DNA of 64,000 nucleotides from Lentibacillus daqui. GTDB taxonomy: Bacteria; Bacillota; Bacilli; Bacillales; Amphibacillaceae. The translations under genes were made by a program, and so were the position numbers. The DNA lies in the NCBI RefSeq assembly GCF_027186265.1, contig NZ_CP114176.1, positions 248,001-312,000 of the forward strand, read 5' to 3'. Every line of letters begins with the position of its first letter. Positions within the stretch are counted from its first letter, which is position 1. Shown in pieces: positions 26,385-34,769 of this stretch. A model generated the notes under the pieces. That model searched no databases, had not been told where the DNA came from, and saw only the letters and a list, made by a program, of their open reading frames with translations.

Positions 26385-26695
26385 GCGCTGTTAATAACCT
26401 GGTAAACAAGATGGGCCTCGTCCGGCTCCAGCGCCCAGCGGCTAGCAAACTTCAGGCTTCCTCCTACGATAAGTCAACATCGATTTAGGAACAAAGGAAG
26501 GCCGACTAAGAACGGCCTTTGCGGCCAACGTCGGCATACCCCTTTTGCAGGGGCATGTTTCCTTTATCTCGTAGGTAAGGATGTTCGGCTAAGGACGCCG
26601 CTTTGCGCGGCAACGCCGAACCACCCGTGTTGCACGGGCGCAGTTTGTACGCCGCTAACCGGGCGCTTACGCCTTTGTATCTTTGCCGCACGTGT
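26385..26695. repeat. GC-rich structured interspersed repeat between rocA and proDH
   Basis: Much richer in GC than its surroundings, with nested inverted repeats: AGCGCCCAGCGGCTAGC against GCTAACCGGGCGCT at the ends, CCTACGA against TCGTAGG, and GGCCGAC...GGCC internally. The word CCCCTTTTGCAGGGGCATG also occurs, on the opposite strand, in the element at 32533. It has no coding potential. The arrangement suggests a mobile or folded repeat that is now part of the operon transcript. Confidence 0.7.
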
Positions 26696-26724
26696 TAGTT
26701 AAATGTGTGAAGGAGCAATTCAGC

Positions 26725-27732
26725 ATGGCAAATCTAACAAGAGATTTTTTTATTGGATTATCGAATAATAAGTTTTTAAATGCTAATGCCAAAAAGTGGG
26801 GATTTCATCTCGGAGCAGAAAAGTTCGTTGCCGGTACGACGATTGATGGTGTTGCGAATGTGGTTAAAGAACTGAACCAGCATGGCATCCGCGCAACTCT
26901 GGATAATCTTGGTGAATTTGTATCTGATAAGACGGAGGCAAGTACCGCTAAAGATGAAATTATGCAAATACTGCACCGCATTCATGAAGAACGATTGGAT
27001 TGTCACGTATCCGTTAAATTAACCCAGCTTGGTTTGGATATTGACCGGGAATTTTGTCTGAATAACATGCGGGAAATCCTGGCCTTGGCTGCAGATTATG
27101 GCATTTTTATCAATATTGATATGGAGAAATATAGCCATTACCAAAAAACATTGGATGTCCTGTTTAAACTTCGCAATGATTATAGTAATGTGGGTACCGT
27201 TATTCAGTCCTATTTGCGTGAAGCGGCGGAGGATTTGGAACAATTGAAAGACATTCGCATTCGGCTGGTAAAAGGGGCATACAAGGAAAATGAAGATGTG
27301 GCTTATCCATCCAAGGAAGAAATTGATCAAAACTTTATTCAAATGGCAAAAACACGTTTGAAAGGGGATACATTCACATCAATTGCTACCCATGACCATC
27401 ATATCATTCAGGAGTTAAAGAAGTTTGTCGAGGATAATCACATTCCTTTGGACAGGTTTGAATTTCAAATGTTATATGGGTTCCGCACCGAAATGCATTA
27501 CAGTCTGGCAGAAGAAGGGTATAATTTTTGTACGTATATTCCATTTGGCACTGACTGGTTCGGTTATTTCATGCGCAGACTTGCAGAACGTCCGCAGAAT
27601 ATGAATCTGATTATGAAAGATGTATTTTATACGGAAGATAATAAGTTAAAGAAAGAACCGCTGATTGCCGGGGCTGCCGCTGCTTCATTAATGGCAGTCT
27701 GGATGCGGAAAAAGTATAAAAAGGCGAACTGA
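26725..27732 (+). CDS. putB: Proline dehydrogenase
   Basis: FAD enzyme that oxidises proline to pyrroline-5-carboxylate, the step before RocA. The 335-residue barrel is the monofunctional Bacillus type. Visible motifs: LDNLGEFV near strand 1, VSVKLTQLGLD, FINIDMEKYSHY, RIRLVKGAYKE (flavin/proline site), IATHDHHII and EFQMLYGFR, with YIPFGTDWFGYFMRRLAERP near the end (substrate-binding arginines). AAGGAG nine bases before ATG 26725 selects this start over 26683. It probably belongs to the SigL-driven rocA transcript despite the intervening repeat. Confidence 0.95.
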   Translation: MANLTRDFFIGLSNNKFLNANAKKWGFHLGAEKFVAGTTIDGVANVVKELNQHGIRATLDNLGEFVSDKTEASTAKDEIMQILHRIHEERLDCHVSVKLTQLGLDIDREFCLNNMREILALAADYGIFINIDMEKYSHYQKTLDVLFKLRNDYSNVGTVIQSYLREAAEDLEQLKDIRIRLVKGAYKENEDVAYPSKEEIDQNFIQMAKTRLKGDTFTSIATHDHHIIQELKKFVEDNHIPLDRFEFQMLYGFRTEMHYSLAEEGYNFCTYIPFGTDWFGYFMRRLAERPQNMNLIMKDVFYTEDNKLKKEPLIAGAAAASLMAVWMRKKYKKAN

Positions 27733-27832
27733 TTTCTAGATAGGTATCTGATAGCCTTATTGTAATCTTAACTATCTGAGTTGGTGTTAAAAAAGTAGTG
27801 TAACAATTTCGTATTCGTGGTACACTAAATAA

Positions 27833-27957
27833 AATCGTTCCATGCTGATGACATGAAACGGCTACCATAAGACCAACCTCAACAAAAGAGGCAGGCACAA
27901 GAGACAGGTAATCCCTCATTGCCGGGCTAAAGCATGTGAGGGATTATTTCCTTTTTT
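27833..27957 (+). ncRNA. Putative type I antitoxin RNA
   Basis: A promoter (GTGTAA 27798-27803, 17 bases, TGG-TACACT 27821-27826) precedes an RNA of about 125 bases. It holds the hairpin 27836-27860, a CCTC/GAGG hairpin, the conserved words AGGCACAAGA and GGTAATCCCTCA, and a terminator stem (27912-27918 with 27937-27943) followed by a T-rich tail to 27958. It is convergent with and overlaps the 3' half and 3' UTR of the small toxin frame on the other strand. Promoter, hairpins and spacing are all conserved at 19802-19980. Confidence 0.65.
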
Positions 27958-27999
27958 TAACGCTACTAACATGCCAAAAGAAATCATCAGTGCGACCAT
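27916..27999 (-). CDS. Putative type I holin-like toxin peptide (27 aa)
   Basis: ATG 27999 has an ideal ribosome site (AAGGAGGTG, spacing 6). It encodes MVALMISFGMLVALKKG followed by a ten-residue polar tail ending at TGA 27916. A short hydrophobic helix, then lysines, resembles the holin-like and TxpA/BsrG-type type I toxins of bacilli. The mRNA would begin near 28081 (TATACT at 28093-28088) and end at the hairpin 27860-27836 with its T-rich tail. The convergent RNA at 27833-27957 covers codons 14-27 and the 3' UTR, the usual position of type I antitoxins. It is shorter at the N-terminus than most members. Confidence 0.6.
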   Translation of the reverse strand: MVALMISFGMLVALKKGNNPSHALARQ

Positions 28000-28194
28000 T
28001 GGCGACACCTCCTTCTTGGGAAATATCTCAGAAGGTAAAAACGGTGTGCCCGCCCCCCTCCATGTATAGCCGCTCCATTGTTTCTCTAGTATAGTGCACG
28101 GAAATATTAGATTCTATTAAATTTCTCTGATTAGCGTTTCATACTTATACATTGAATATCCGTATGTTATCCTTACAACAGAGGTGGATTTGCA

Positions 28195-29049
28195 ATGATT
28201 TATATTGGACTTACCGGCTGGGGTGACCATTATTCCTTATATCCCGCCCATATCAAAGCAAAAGATAAACTTCCCGAATACAGCAGTCATTTCCCCGTAG
28301 TGGAGGTGGATGCTTCTTTTTATGCCATCCAGCCGGAACGTAATGTTACAAAATGGGTAAACGAGACACCGGATACTTTTCGCTTTGTCGTAAAGGCCTA
28401 TCAAGGGATGACCGGCCATAAGCGGGACGAGCTTCCATTCGAAACAAAGACAGCGATGTTTCAGGCGTTCAAGGATTCTTTAAAGCCCTATCGAAAGGCA
28501 AATAAGCTTGCGATGGTATTGTTTCAGTTTCCGCCATGGTTTGCCTGTAAGAAAGAAAATGTTGACTATTTACGTTACTGTAAACAACAAATTGGGGACA
28601 TTCCGGTGGCGCTGGAATTTCGCCATCAATCCTGGTTTAGTGATGCTTTTCGTGCTGATACTTTGGCATTTATTAAGCAGGAAGGCTGGATTCATACGAT
28701 TGTCGATGAACCACAGGCAGGCGAGCGTTCCATTCCGACTGTACCGGTTGTGACGGATGAAAACCTGGCGTTGGTGCGGATGCACGGCAGAAATGTGTAC
28801 GGATGGAATAAGCCGAATGGTGCTGATAATAACAGCTGGCGCGAAGTTCGTTATTTATATAGATACAACAATGCTGAGTTGTCAGAATGGAAGGACCGAA
28901 TCAAGCAACTGTCAAAAGGAACCAAAGATATTATTGTCTTGTTTAATAATAATTCAGGCGGCGATGCTGCTGGTAATGCTAAGCAATTTCAAGAAATGCT
29001 AGGGATTGAATATGCGGGACTGGCACCAAAACAATTGCGTTTGTTTTAG
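28195..29049 (+). CDS. DUF72 domain-containing protein
   Basis: A TIM-barrel-like protein of 284 residues from the DUF72 (YunF/YecE) family. It begins with YIGLTGWGDHYSLYP and has FPVVEVDASFYAIQ, FRFVVKAYQGMTGH, VALEFRHQSWF and VRMHGRNVYGWN, all landmarks of the family. The biochemical role is unknown. GAGGTGG precedes ATG 28195. The last 100 bases of this gene are repeated, at roughly 88% identity by hand alignment, at 36541-36645, directly behind the poly-gamma-glutamate locus, which suggests that a duplication or insertion used this 3' end. Confidence 0.9.
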   Translation: MIYIGLTGWGDHYSLYPAHIKAKDKLPEYSSHFPVVEVDASFYAIQPERNVTKWVNETPDTFRFVVKAYQGMTGHKRDELPFETKTAMFQAFKDSLKPYRKANKLAMVLFQFPPWFACKKENVDYLRYCKQQIGDIPVALEFRHQSWFSDAFRADTLAFIKQEGWIHTIVDEPQAGERSIPTVPVVTDENLALVRMHGRNVYGWNKPNGADNNSWREVRYLYRYNNAELSEWKDRIKQLSKGTKDIIVLFNNNSGGDAAGNAKQFQEMLGIEYAGLAPKQLRLF

Positions 29050-29163
29050 CGGGGTTTCAAAACAGTTTAATCTAAATTATTTAAAATTAATTACTTTTTA
29101 GCAGGATTCTCCCATTTTATGTCGAACCTTGTAAGTAGAAATAAAATGAGGAGGATCGCTAAC

Positions 29164-29790
29164 ATGTATACCATCGATGAAGCATCCAACATACTTGGTG
29201 TTCATCCCACCACATTAAGAAGGTGGGAGAAAGAGGGGAAGATAACATCCTCTCGAACCACCGGTGGCCATAGAAGATATGCTGTAGAAGACCTTAGTGC
29301 TATCAAGCATGATTTGAAACCACTTCAAGACAAAATTGTTATTGGGTATTGCCGTGTCTCATCATCGGACCAAAAGGAAGATTTAAAAAGGCAGGTCCAT
29401 ACCGTTTCGCAGTATTGTTCGGCAAATGGATATCAGTTTCGTATTATAAAAGATCTGGGAAGTGGTTTGAGTTACGATAAGAAGGGGCTAAAGGAATTAA
29501 TCCGGCTGGTGCAAAGCAATCAGGTGGAGAAAGTTGTCGTCAACTATAAAGATAGGTTATTACGTTTTGGGTATGAATTGTTGGAACAAATATGTGCCTT
29601 CCATCATGTGAAAATTGAAATCGTCAACCATACAGAGGATAAAACATATGAGCAGGAGTTAGTCGAGGATATGCTTTCCATTATTACTGTCTTCAGCAGC
29701 CGCTTGTATGGAAGCAGAAGTCACAAGCGAAAGAAACTGCAACAAGCAGTGAAACAGGTCATTGAGGACAACGGCCATGCTTACGTATAA
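29164..29790 (+). CDS. tnpA: IS607-family serine recombinase TnpA
   Basis: Small serine recombinase with the IS607 order reversed from resolvases: an N-terminal MerR-like helix-turn-helix (MYTIDEASNILGVHPTTLRR, then TTGGHRRY) and a C-terminal catalytic domain with IGYCRVSSSDQKEDLKRQ (nucleophile Ser) and VVNYKDRLLRFGYELLE (active-site Arg residues). GAGGAGG nine bases upstream selects ATG 29164 over 29119. The protein has 208 residues and appears intact. It overlaps tnpB. Confidence 0.93.
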   Translation: MYTIDEASNILGVHPTTLRRWEKEGKITSSRTTGGHRRYAVEDLSAIKHDLKPLQDKIVIGYCRVSSSDQKEDLKRQVHTVSQYCSANGYQFRIIKDLGSGLSYDKKGLKELIRLVQSNQVEKVVVNYKDRLLRFGYELLEQICAFHHVKIEIVNHTEDKTYEQELVEDMLSIITVFSSRLYGSRSHKRKKLQQAVKQVIEDNGHAYV

Positions 29791-31120
29791 TAAAAAGGTA
29801 CGGTTGATGGTTACAAAAGATAACAAGCAGTTACTCGATTCTCAATCCAGAATGTGCAACTGGCTGTATAATCAATTGCTTGACGCGGTGGAAGAAGATT
29901 ATCGCAATGGAAAAAAGAAAAAACTGCTTTCCGGCAGAAACCTGAGGAATGAAGTACCGAAAATAAAAGGGGAAAACCCATTTTTGTTTAAAGTCCATTC
30001 CTCCCCATTGAAAAATACGGCATTACGGTTAAAAGATGCCTATGAACGATTTTTTGATCCAAAATTAATGAATGAGAAACCAAAATATCGTTCATGGAAA
30101 AAGAAGTGGTTTTCGCTATATTATGATGAACCAAAAAAAGGTTTTAAATTATTGGATACCAATCTGCTTTCCTTAAGTTTTGGCAAGTTAACAGATGAAG
30201 AATACAAGGAATTAAGGAAAATAGATGAACAGGCCAGGAAGACCATCAAAATTAAAGTTGGACTCGTGGAAGCGGTAGAACTAAGCGAAACGGAGAGAAT
30301 CAAAACCCTTCGCATTACAAAGGATCTGGATTCGTATTATGCCATTTTTACAATAGAAGATGCCAAAGAAATCACCAAAATAGAGGAACAATCGTTTATT
30401 GTATTTGATCCCAACCATAAGAATTTGGCGGTGGGATTAGGCAGTGATGGAAAATCATATGAATTGAAATCGATGAATGCACTATTGAAGTATTGGGATA
30501 AACGAATCGATGAAATTAAGTCAAAACGGGACAAATGTGAAAAATTTAATAAGCTGGTATGCACCCCAAACGTTACTTATTTTGAGCCAAGCAAACGTTG
30601 GAAAAGACTTAATCATGCTTTGGAAAAGGCGCAATTAAAACGTCGAGAACAAATGAAGACGCTGTTATTTAGCTATGCGCATTATTTTTCCAAGCGTTAC
30701 GATGCCATTTACATTGGTGACTATACACCAACTCCCGATGTAGCGAAATACGGGTCAATGAGAAGAGCCATGTTAAATCAAACACCAGTCGGTAAATTCA
30801 GGAGTATTTTGAACTGGGTGCAGGCAAAAAGCGGTAAATATTATCAAAAGATCGATGAACGGGACACAACCAAAACCTGTTGTGTCTGTGGTCATCAGGA
30901 GAAAAAGGACCCATCTATTCGCAGCTTTACATGTGTAAACTGCGGTACAACGCTTTCGAGAGATATCAACAGTGCAATTAATATCGGAAAGAAAGCCAAA
31001 AAGCGATTGCCTCGCACAGGCTACATAGGTGTGGAATCCCCTATGTATACAGTGTGGTGGGATTTTAAACAGGCAAAGATTGCTTGTGGTTTGACCCCAT
31101 CTGCTGGCCTCGGGAAGTAA
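29777..31120 (+). CDS. tnpB: TnpB RNA-guided nuclease homologue (IS607 type)
   Basis: RuvC-like protein of the TnpB family, the ancestor group of Cas12; active members are guided by an RNA from the element's right end. N-terminal helical recognition region, then RuvC-I FIVFDPNHKNLAVG (Asp), a RuvC-II region reading YDAIYIGDYTPTP, the zinc ribbon CCVCGHQ ... CVNCG and RuvC-III LSRDINSAINIG (Asp). At the RuvC-II position the usual Glu is not evident: the strand reads YIGDY, so an Asp may substitute. The zinc ribbon has all four Cys. ATG 29777 follows GAGG by nine bases; a TTG at 29762 is also open. The protein has 447 residues. Confidence 0.92.
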   Translation: MLTYNKKVRLMVTKDNKQLLDSQSRMCNWLYNQLLDAVEEDYRNGKKKKLLSGRNLRNEVPKIKGENPFLFKVHSSPLKNTALRLKDAYERFFDPKLMNEKPKYRSWKKKWFSLYYDEPKKGFKLLDTNLLSLSFGKLTDEEYKELRKIDEQARKTIKIKVGLVEAVELSETERIKTLRITKDLDSYYAIFTIEDAKEITKIEEQSFIVFDPNHKNLAVGLGSDGKSYELKSMNALLKYWDKRIDEIKSKRDKCEKFNKLVCTPNVTYFEPSKRWKRLNHALEKAQLKRREQMKTLLFSYAHYFSKRYDAIYIGDYTPTPDVAKYGSMRRAMLNQTPVGKFRSILNWVQAKSGKYYQKIDERDTTKTCCVCGHQEKKDPSIRSFTCVNCGTTLSRDINSAINIGKKAKKRLPRTGYIGVESPMYTVWWDFKQAKIACGLTPSAGLGK

Positions 31121-31296
31121 ATCCGGGGGGTGAAACAAACATTCTTCTTGGTAACAGAGAAGAGGTCTTTGATTAATTTTAGGCTTAATTTCGGTTAGGT
31201 TTAAATAAACAAAGGAGTGCGGTAGTTCTTTCTAAGCTATCCCGTAGAAATCCCCCACTTCAAACTATCTGTAAGAGGTTTGAGTGGGGGATTGAA
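31121..31296 (+). ncRNA. Probable omega-RNA region / right end of the IS607 element
   Basis: The 3' flank of tnpB ends in CCCCCACTTCAAAC (31253-31266) paired with GTTTGAGTGGGGG (31279-31291), preceded by GTAGAAAT. TnpB elements carry their guide RNA scaffold in this place, ending in a GC-rich hairpin at the right boundary. The guide would be the bases that follow about 31293. This is a positional inference. Confidence 0.45.
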
Positions 31297-31884
31297 TTAT
31301 TGTTTGAAGACATGGTCACCAATAATCTCCGTGGTAGGTAAATGATCTAACCAGTGGTCTGTGGCGATAGTTGGATTATAGAAATAAAGAGATTTAGTGT
31401 TTTGATCCCTATTGGCGAATGCTTGGTCAACAGATTGATAGTCTACCTCATCGGGCGTATTATTTATCATACCATTTTGAGCAGGTGTAAACTGACCCGG
31501 TTGGTAAATGACATCATGAATCGTATCGGGGAATTCGGGACTATTGACTCGGTTAAGAACGACAGAAGCAACCGCTATTTTCCCCGCCATTGGTTCGCCA
31601 CCTGCTTCAGCATGTACAAGTTTGGCTAAAGTCTCTCTTTCATCGGTTACTGCACTATTGTTGGAATGGCTAGAGCTATTAGGAATTTTTATGCTTTCAC
31701 CAACGTTTAGGTGATTTGCATCTGGAATTTGCGTATTGTTTTCTAGAAGGTTTTGCACAGTTGTATCATTATTTGACGCAATTTTGCTTAAATTATCACC
31801 GGGTTGAACCGTATAAGCAAAAATTTGATTGGCTGGTAAAACGACAGCGGCTACTGCAATTAACGAGAATAATATTTTTTTCAT
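31297..31884 (-). CDS. LysM and SleB-type cell wall hydrolase
   Basis: Secreted spore-cortex-lytic-type hydrolase. Signal peptide MKKILFSLIAVAAVVLPANQ with cleavage after IFA, one LysM peptidoglycan-binding repeat (YTVQPGDNLSKIASNN...LNVGESIKIP), then the Hydrolase_2 domain: LAKLVHAEAGGEPMAGKIAV with the catalytic Glu, ASVVLNRVNSPEFPDTI and VIYQPGQFTP. The family includes SleB and CwlJ. AGGTGA just upstream of ATG 31884 supports this start, which also puts the signal peptide at the N-terminus; the frame continues 25 codons upstream without support. Confidence 0.92.
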   Translation of the reverse strand: MKKILFSLIAVAAVVLPANQIFAYTVQPGDNLSKIASNNDTTVQNLLENNTQIPDANHLNVGESIKIPNSSSHSNNSAVTDERETLAKLVHAEAGGEPMAGKIAVASVVLNRVNSPEFPDTIHDVIYQPGQFTPAQNGMINNTPDEVDYQSVDQAFANRDQNTKSLYFYNPTIATDHWLDHLPTTEIIGDHVFKQ

Positions 31885-31959
31885 TTTATCACCTAACCCT
31901 TTACTCCAAAAGATTGAATAGAATGTATAAAATCTATACCAATCGATAAATAATGACAA

Positions 31960-32532
31960 GGGCTAAATACATTATTTAACTGAATTGTGATCAATTGAAA
32001 TGTTATGGAAATAAAAAATAAGTGCCCGTTTGTTCAATTAAAAGCGCCTATCTGGAATAAGAGTAAGTGTTCTATACTGTGGAAATAGGGCGTATGGTTG
32101 AAGATCGCCAAAAATTAAAGGCTTCTCTTCATATTGGAAGGGGAGCTTTTATATTACATATTAATTATTATTACTACAATATTTTAATAATGTGTAACGT
32201 TTTGTTATACATGAATTTGGTTTAATGAAAGTGATAGTCGATGGACAACATTACGCTTCATAAACTATCGTCATGAAATATGGGGTAAATATACCGGTTA
32301 TAATCACCTAATTAATGTTAAATTTATCAAATTTTTGTTTCTGTTTTGTTGAATATCTGTAATGGTATAAGAGTCGACATTATACTATAATTTGCTCGTA
32401 ATGGGTCGAAAATGCGCGATTGATCTTTGGTGTTTTGTTACATATGCGATAAAAGTGTAGGGCACGCTCGAATTTTTAGTCTGTAAGATACTTTGATAAA
32501 TAGTCAGACTCTTATCGAAAAATATTATATTA
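31960..32532. other. A/T-rich gene-free stretch
   Basis: No credible frame. A weak hairpin, AAAGGCTTCTCTTC with GAAGGGGAGCTTTT, lies at about 32118-32154. TACTATAAT near 32383-32391 could be a -10 box for transcription of the pgs locus, but I see no good -35 partner. Nothing else stands out. Confidence 0.4.
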
Positions 32533-32756
32533 GAGGATGTTCAAAAAGTCCGGTAAAAATGACATGCCCCTGCAAAAGGGGTATGAGGGGTATGCCGAAG
32601 CCTGAGCGCAAGCCCGTTTTTAGTCGGCCTTCCTTTGAAGAAGCTCGTCGGCTTGCTTTTCCGCTCCTCATGTACCTTTTATGTACACTCCGGTGCTCAA
32701 AGCTACGCCGCCTAGAACTTCTCGGTCCTTTTTATCCTCCTTTTTGAACATGCACT
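32533..32756 (+). repeat. MITE-like interspersed element, copy 1 (upstream of pgsB)
   Basis: About 224 bases bounded by GGATGTTCAAAAA and TTTTTGAACATGCAC, imperfect terminal inverted repeats. Inside it has CGGTAAAAATGACA, then CCCCTGCAAAAGGGG, GGCTTGCTTTTCCGCTCCTC and CTCGGTCCTTTTTATCCTCC. An inverted, shorter copy lies at 34115-34269. There is no coding capacity. Confidence 0.85.
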
Positions 32757-32913
32757 ATTAATATTTTTTCATCTTGCACTAATTTACATTTTTTTACGTG
32801 CTACATACTTTAGTAGAAATAAAAGGTAGGGGATTAATAAAGGAATTCTGAAAATAGTTTTGGTATGAAATGAGGGAAGAAAGAATAATTCATTACCTTT
32901 AGGAGGATGTTGC

Positions 32914-34113
32914 GTGTACCTTGTTGTCTTATTATCTTTGGTTTTATTTATAATAGGAGTTTATGAAAAGCGTAATCACCAAAAAAATATTGAGGCCGTA
33001 CCAATCCGTATAAATGTCAATGGAATTAGAGGAAAATCTACCGTAACACGATTAATAACCTGGGCGCTAATGGAGGATGGCTATCATACAGTTGGAAAAA
33101 CAACCGGAACATCAGCAAGAATGATTTATTGGAATCGGGACCAGGAAGAACCTATTAAAAGAAGACCTGAAGGCCCCAATATTAGGGAACAAAAAAAGGT
33201 TGTTAAATTAGCTGCCGATGCAGGCGCAAATGCCCTGGTAAGTGAGTGTATGGCCGTAAATCCCGACTATCAAAAAACCTTTCAGAACAAAATGTTGCAA
33301 GCAAATATTGGTGTAATCGTCAATGTTTTGGAAGACCACATGGATGTCATGGGCCCGACACTGAGTGAAGTGGCCGAGGCATTCACAAACACTATTCCTT
33401 ATGACGGCTTTTTAATTATTGATAGAAGTCCATATGAATCCTATTTTAAAGAAATTGCGAAAAAACGTAGAACTAAAGTAATTGTTGCCAATCCTGAAAA
33501 GGTTAGTGAAGACTATCTTCTACAATTTGAATACATGGTTTTTCCCGACAATGTTGCTTTGGTTTTGGCAGTTGCCGAAGCCTTACAAATAGATGAAGAG
33601 GTGGCATTAAGAGGAATGTTAAACGCAAATCCGGATCCTGGTGCGATGAAAATTTTGCCAATCGGAAATAAATATCAACCTTCCTATTTCGTGAATGGTT
33701 TTGCGGCCAATGATTCTGCTTCCACGTTGAATATTTATAAAAGGGTTGATATGTTAGGCCATTATCCGAGTGATCATTTGGTTGTGATCATGAATTGCCG
33801 GGAGGATCGGGTGGATCGCACTGAACAGTTTGCAACAGACGTTCTTCCTCACTTGGAGATGGAATCGTTAATTTTAATTGGAAAGACGGTTGGTCCGATT
33901 ATGGAAAGCTATAATCAGGGACATATAAAAACAAAGGAAATAGTTGATCTAGAAGAAACAAGCGTAGAAGAGATAACCCGGGTCTTACAAAAATACCTTA
34001 GTGGTTACTGTATTTACGGTGTCGGAAATATACACGGTGCGGGGGAGCCGTTAATTACCAGGTTAGAAGAATTTAAAGTATTTCCAGAAAAAGAAATGAG
34101 TTATACCGTTTAA
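32914..34113 (+). CDS. pgsB: Poly-gamma-glutamate synthase PgsB/CapB
   Basis: ATP-dependent amide ligase that adds glutamate to the growing poly-gamma-glutamate chain, membrane-associated through an N-terminal helix (VVLLSLVLFIIGVYEKR). It belongs to the Mur ligase superfamily: the P-loop reads NVNGIRGKSTVTRLI, with SECMAVNPDYQ and VNVLEDHMDVMGPT following, all close to Bacillus PgsB. The length of 399 residues is normal. GTG 32914 is preceded by AGGAGGA. It is first in a pgsB-pgsC-small ORF-ggt cluster. The polymer may act as capsule, osmoprotectant or secreted anion in saline habitats. Confidence 0.95.
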   Translation: MYLVVLLSLVLFIIGVYEKRNHQKNIEAVPIRINVNGIRGKSTVTRLITWALMEDGYHTVGKTTGTSARMIYWNRDQEEPIKRRPEGPNIREQKKVVKLAADAGANALVSECMAVNPDYQKTFQNKMLQANIGVIVNVLEDHMDVMGPTLSEVAEAFTNTIPYDGFLIIDRSPYESYFKEIAKKRRTKVIVANPEKVSEDYLLQFEYMVFPDNVALVLAVAEALQIDEEVALRGMLNANPDPGAMKILPIGNKYQPSYFVNGFAANDSASTLNIYKRVDMLGHYPSDHLVVIMNCREDRVDRTEQFATDVLPHLEMESLILIGKTVGPIMESYNQGHIKTKEIVDLEETSVEEITRVLQKYLSGYCIYGVGNIHGAGEPLITRLEEFKVFPEKEMSYTV

Positions 34114-34114
34114 A

Positions 34115-34269
34115 GTGCGTGTTCAAAAAGGAGGATAAAAAGGACCGAGAAGTTCTAAGCGGCGTAGCTTTGAGCACCGGAGTGTACATAAAAGGTACAT
34201 GAGGAGCGGAAAAGCAAGCCAACGACGAAATTCGAAGTGTCATTTTTACCGGAATTTTTGAACATCCTC
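34115..34269 (-). repeat. MITE-like interspersed element, copy 2 (inverted, between pgsB and pgsC)
   Basis: Reverse complement of most of the element at 32533-32756, about 155 bases, lacking the segment with the CCCCTGCAAAAGGGG stem. It starts two bases after the pgsB stop and adds 22 spurious in-frame codons before the pgsC start. The two copies could pair across pgsB in the transcript. Confidence 0.85.
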
Positions 34270-34302
34270 TTAAAAGAATTTCGGGGAGGAATTGTTAAAA
34301 AA

Positions 34303-34755
34303 ATGAATATAGAATCTTATATTGCATTAGCTGTTGGGGTTATCTTCAGCTTAATATATGCGGAAATGACTGGGATTTTACCAGCGGGGTTAGTAGTCCC
34401 GGGTTACCTTGCACTAACGTTTACTTCACCCATGATCATTATTTCAACTCTGCTTATTGCCTTTATCACCTATCTAATTGTGATGCATGTAGTGGGGAGG
34501 TATACCATTTTATATGGAAGACGAAAATTCACTGCCATGTTAACAGTTGGTATCATTTTAAAAGTCATATTTGATTATTTCGTACAAATCCCGACACCAT
34601 TTGGCATATTTGAATTACAGGCATTAGGTGTTGTTATTCCGGGTCTAATTGCCAATACCATCCAAAGGCAAGGGGTTATACCTACTGTGGGGAGTACCAT
34701 TGCCCTAAGTGCATCAACGTTTTTGGTTGTTCTTACCTATAATACCATAGTTTGA
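34303..34755 (+). CDS. pgsC: Poly-gamma-glutamate synthase membrane subunit PgsC/CapC
   Basis: Integral membrane partner of PgsB. It has 150 residues with four to five helices and the family signature YIALAVGVIFSLIYAEMTGI followed by LPAGLVVPGYLAL. FGIFELQALGVVIPGLIANTI near the end is also typical. The frame opens at 34237, but those codons come from the repeat element; ATG 34303, twelve bases after GGGGAGGA, gives the N-terminus expected for the family. It is followed after 14 bases by a 50-codon ORF. Confidence 0.94.
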   Translation: MNIESYIALAVGVIFSLIYAEMTGILPAGLVVPGYLALTFTSPMIIISTLLIAFITYLIVMHVVGRYTILYGRRKFTAMLTVGIILKVIFDYFVQIPTPFGIFELQALGVVIPGLIANTIQRQGVIPTVGSTIALSASTFLVVLTYNTIV

Positions 34756-34769
34756 AGGGAATGACAGGA

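Larger units (their letters stand above)
29060..31296 (+). mobile_element. IS607-type transposon (tnpA-tnpB)
   Basis: Serine-recombinase tnpA and tnpB overlap in tandem, the layout of IS607 elements, followed by about 175 non-coding bases ending in a strong hairpin. IS607 elements have no terminal inverted repeats and make little or no target duplication, so the exact ends cannot be read; the left limit is a guess between the DUF72 stop and tnpA. Confidence 0.75.

Noticed and set aside
34237..34302. N-terminal extension of PgsC
   Set aside because: These 22 codons come from the inserted repeat element; family members start at the ATG at 34303.
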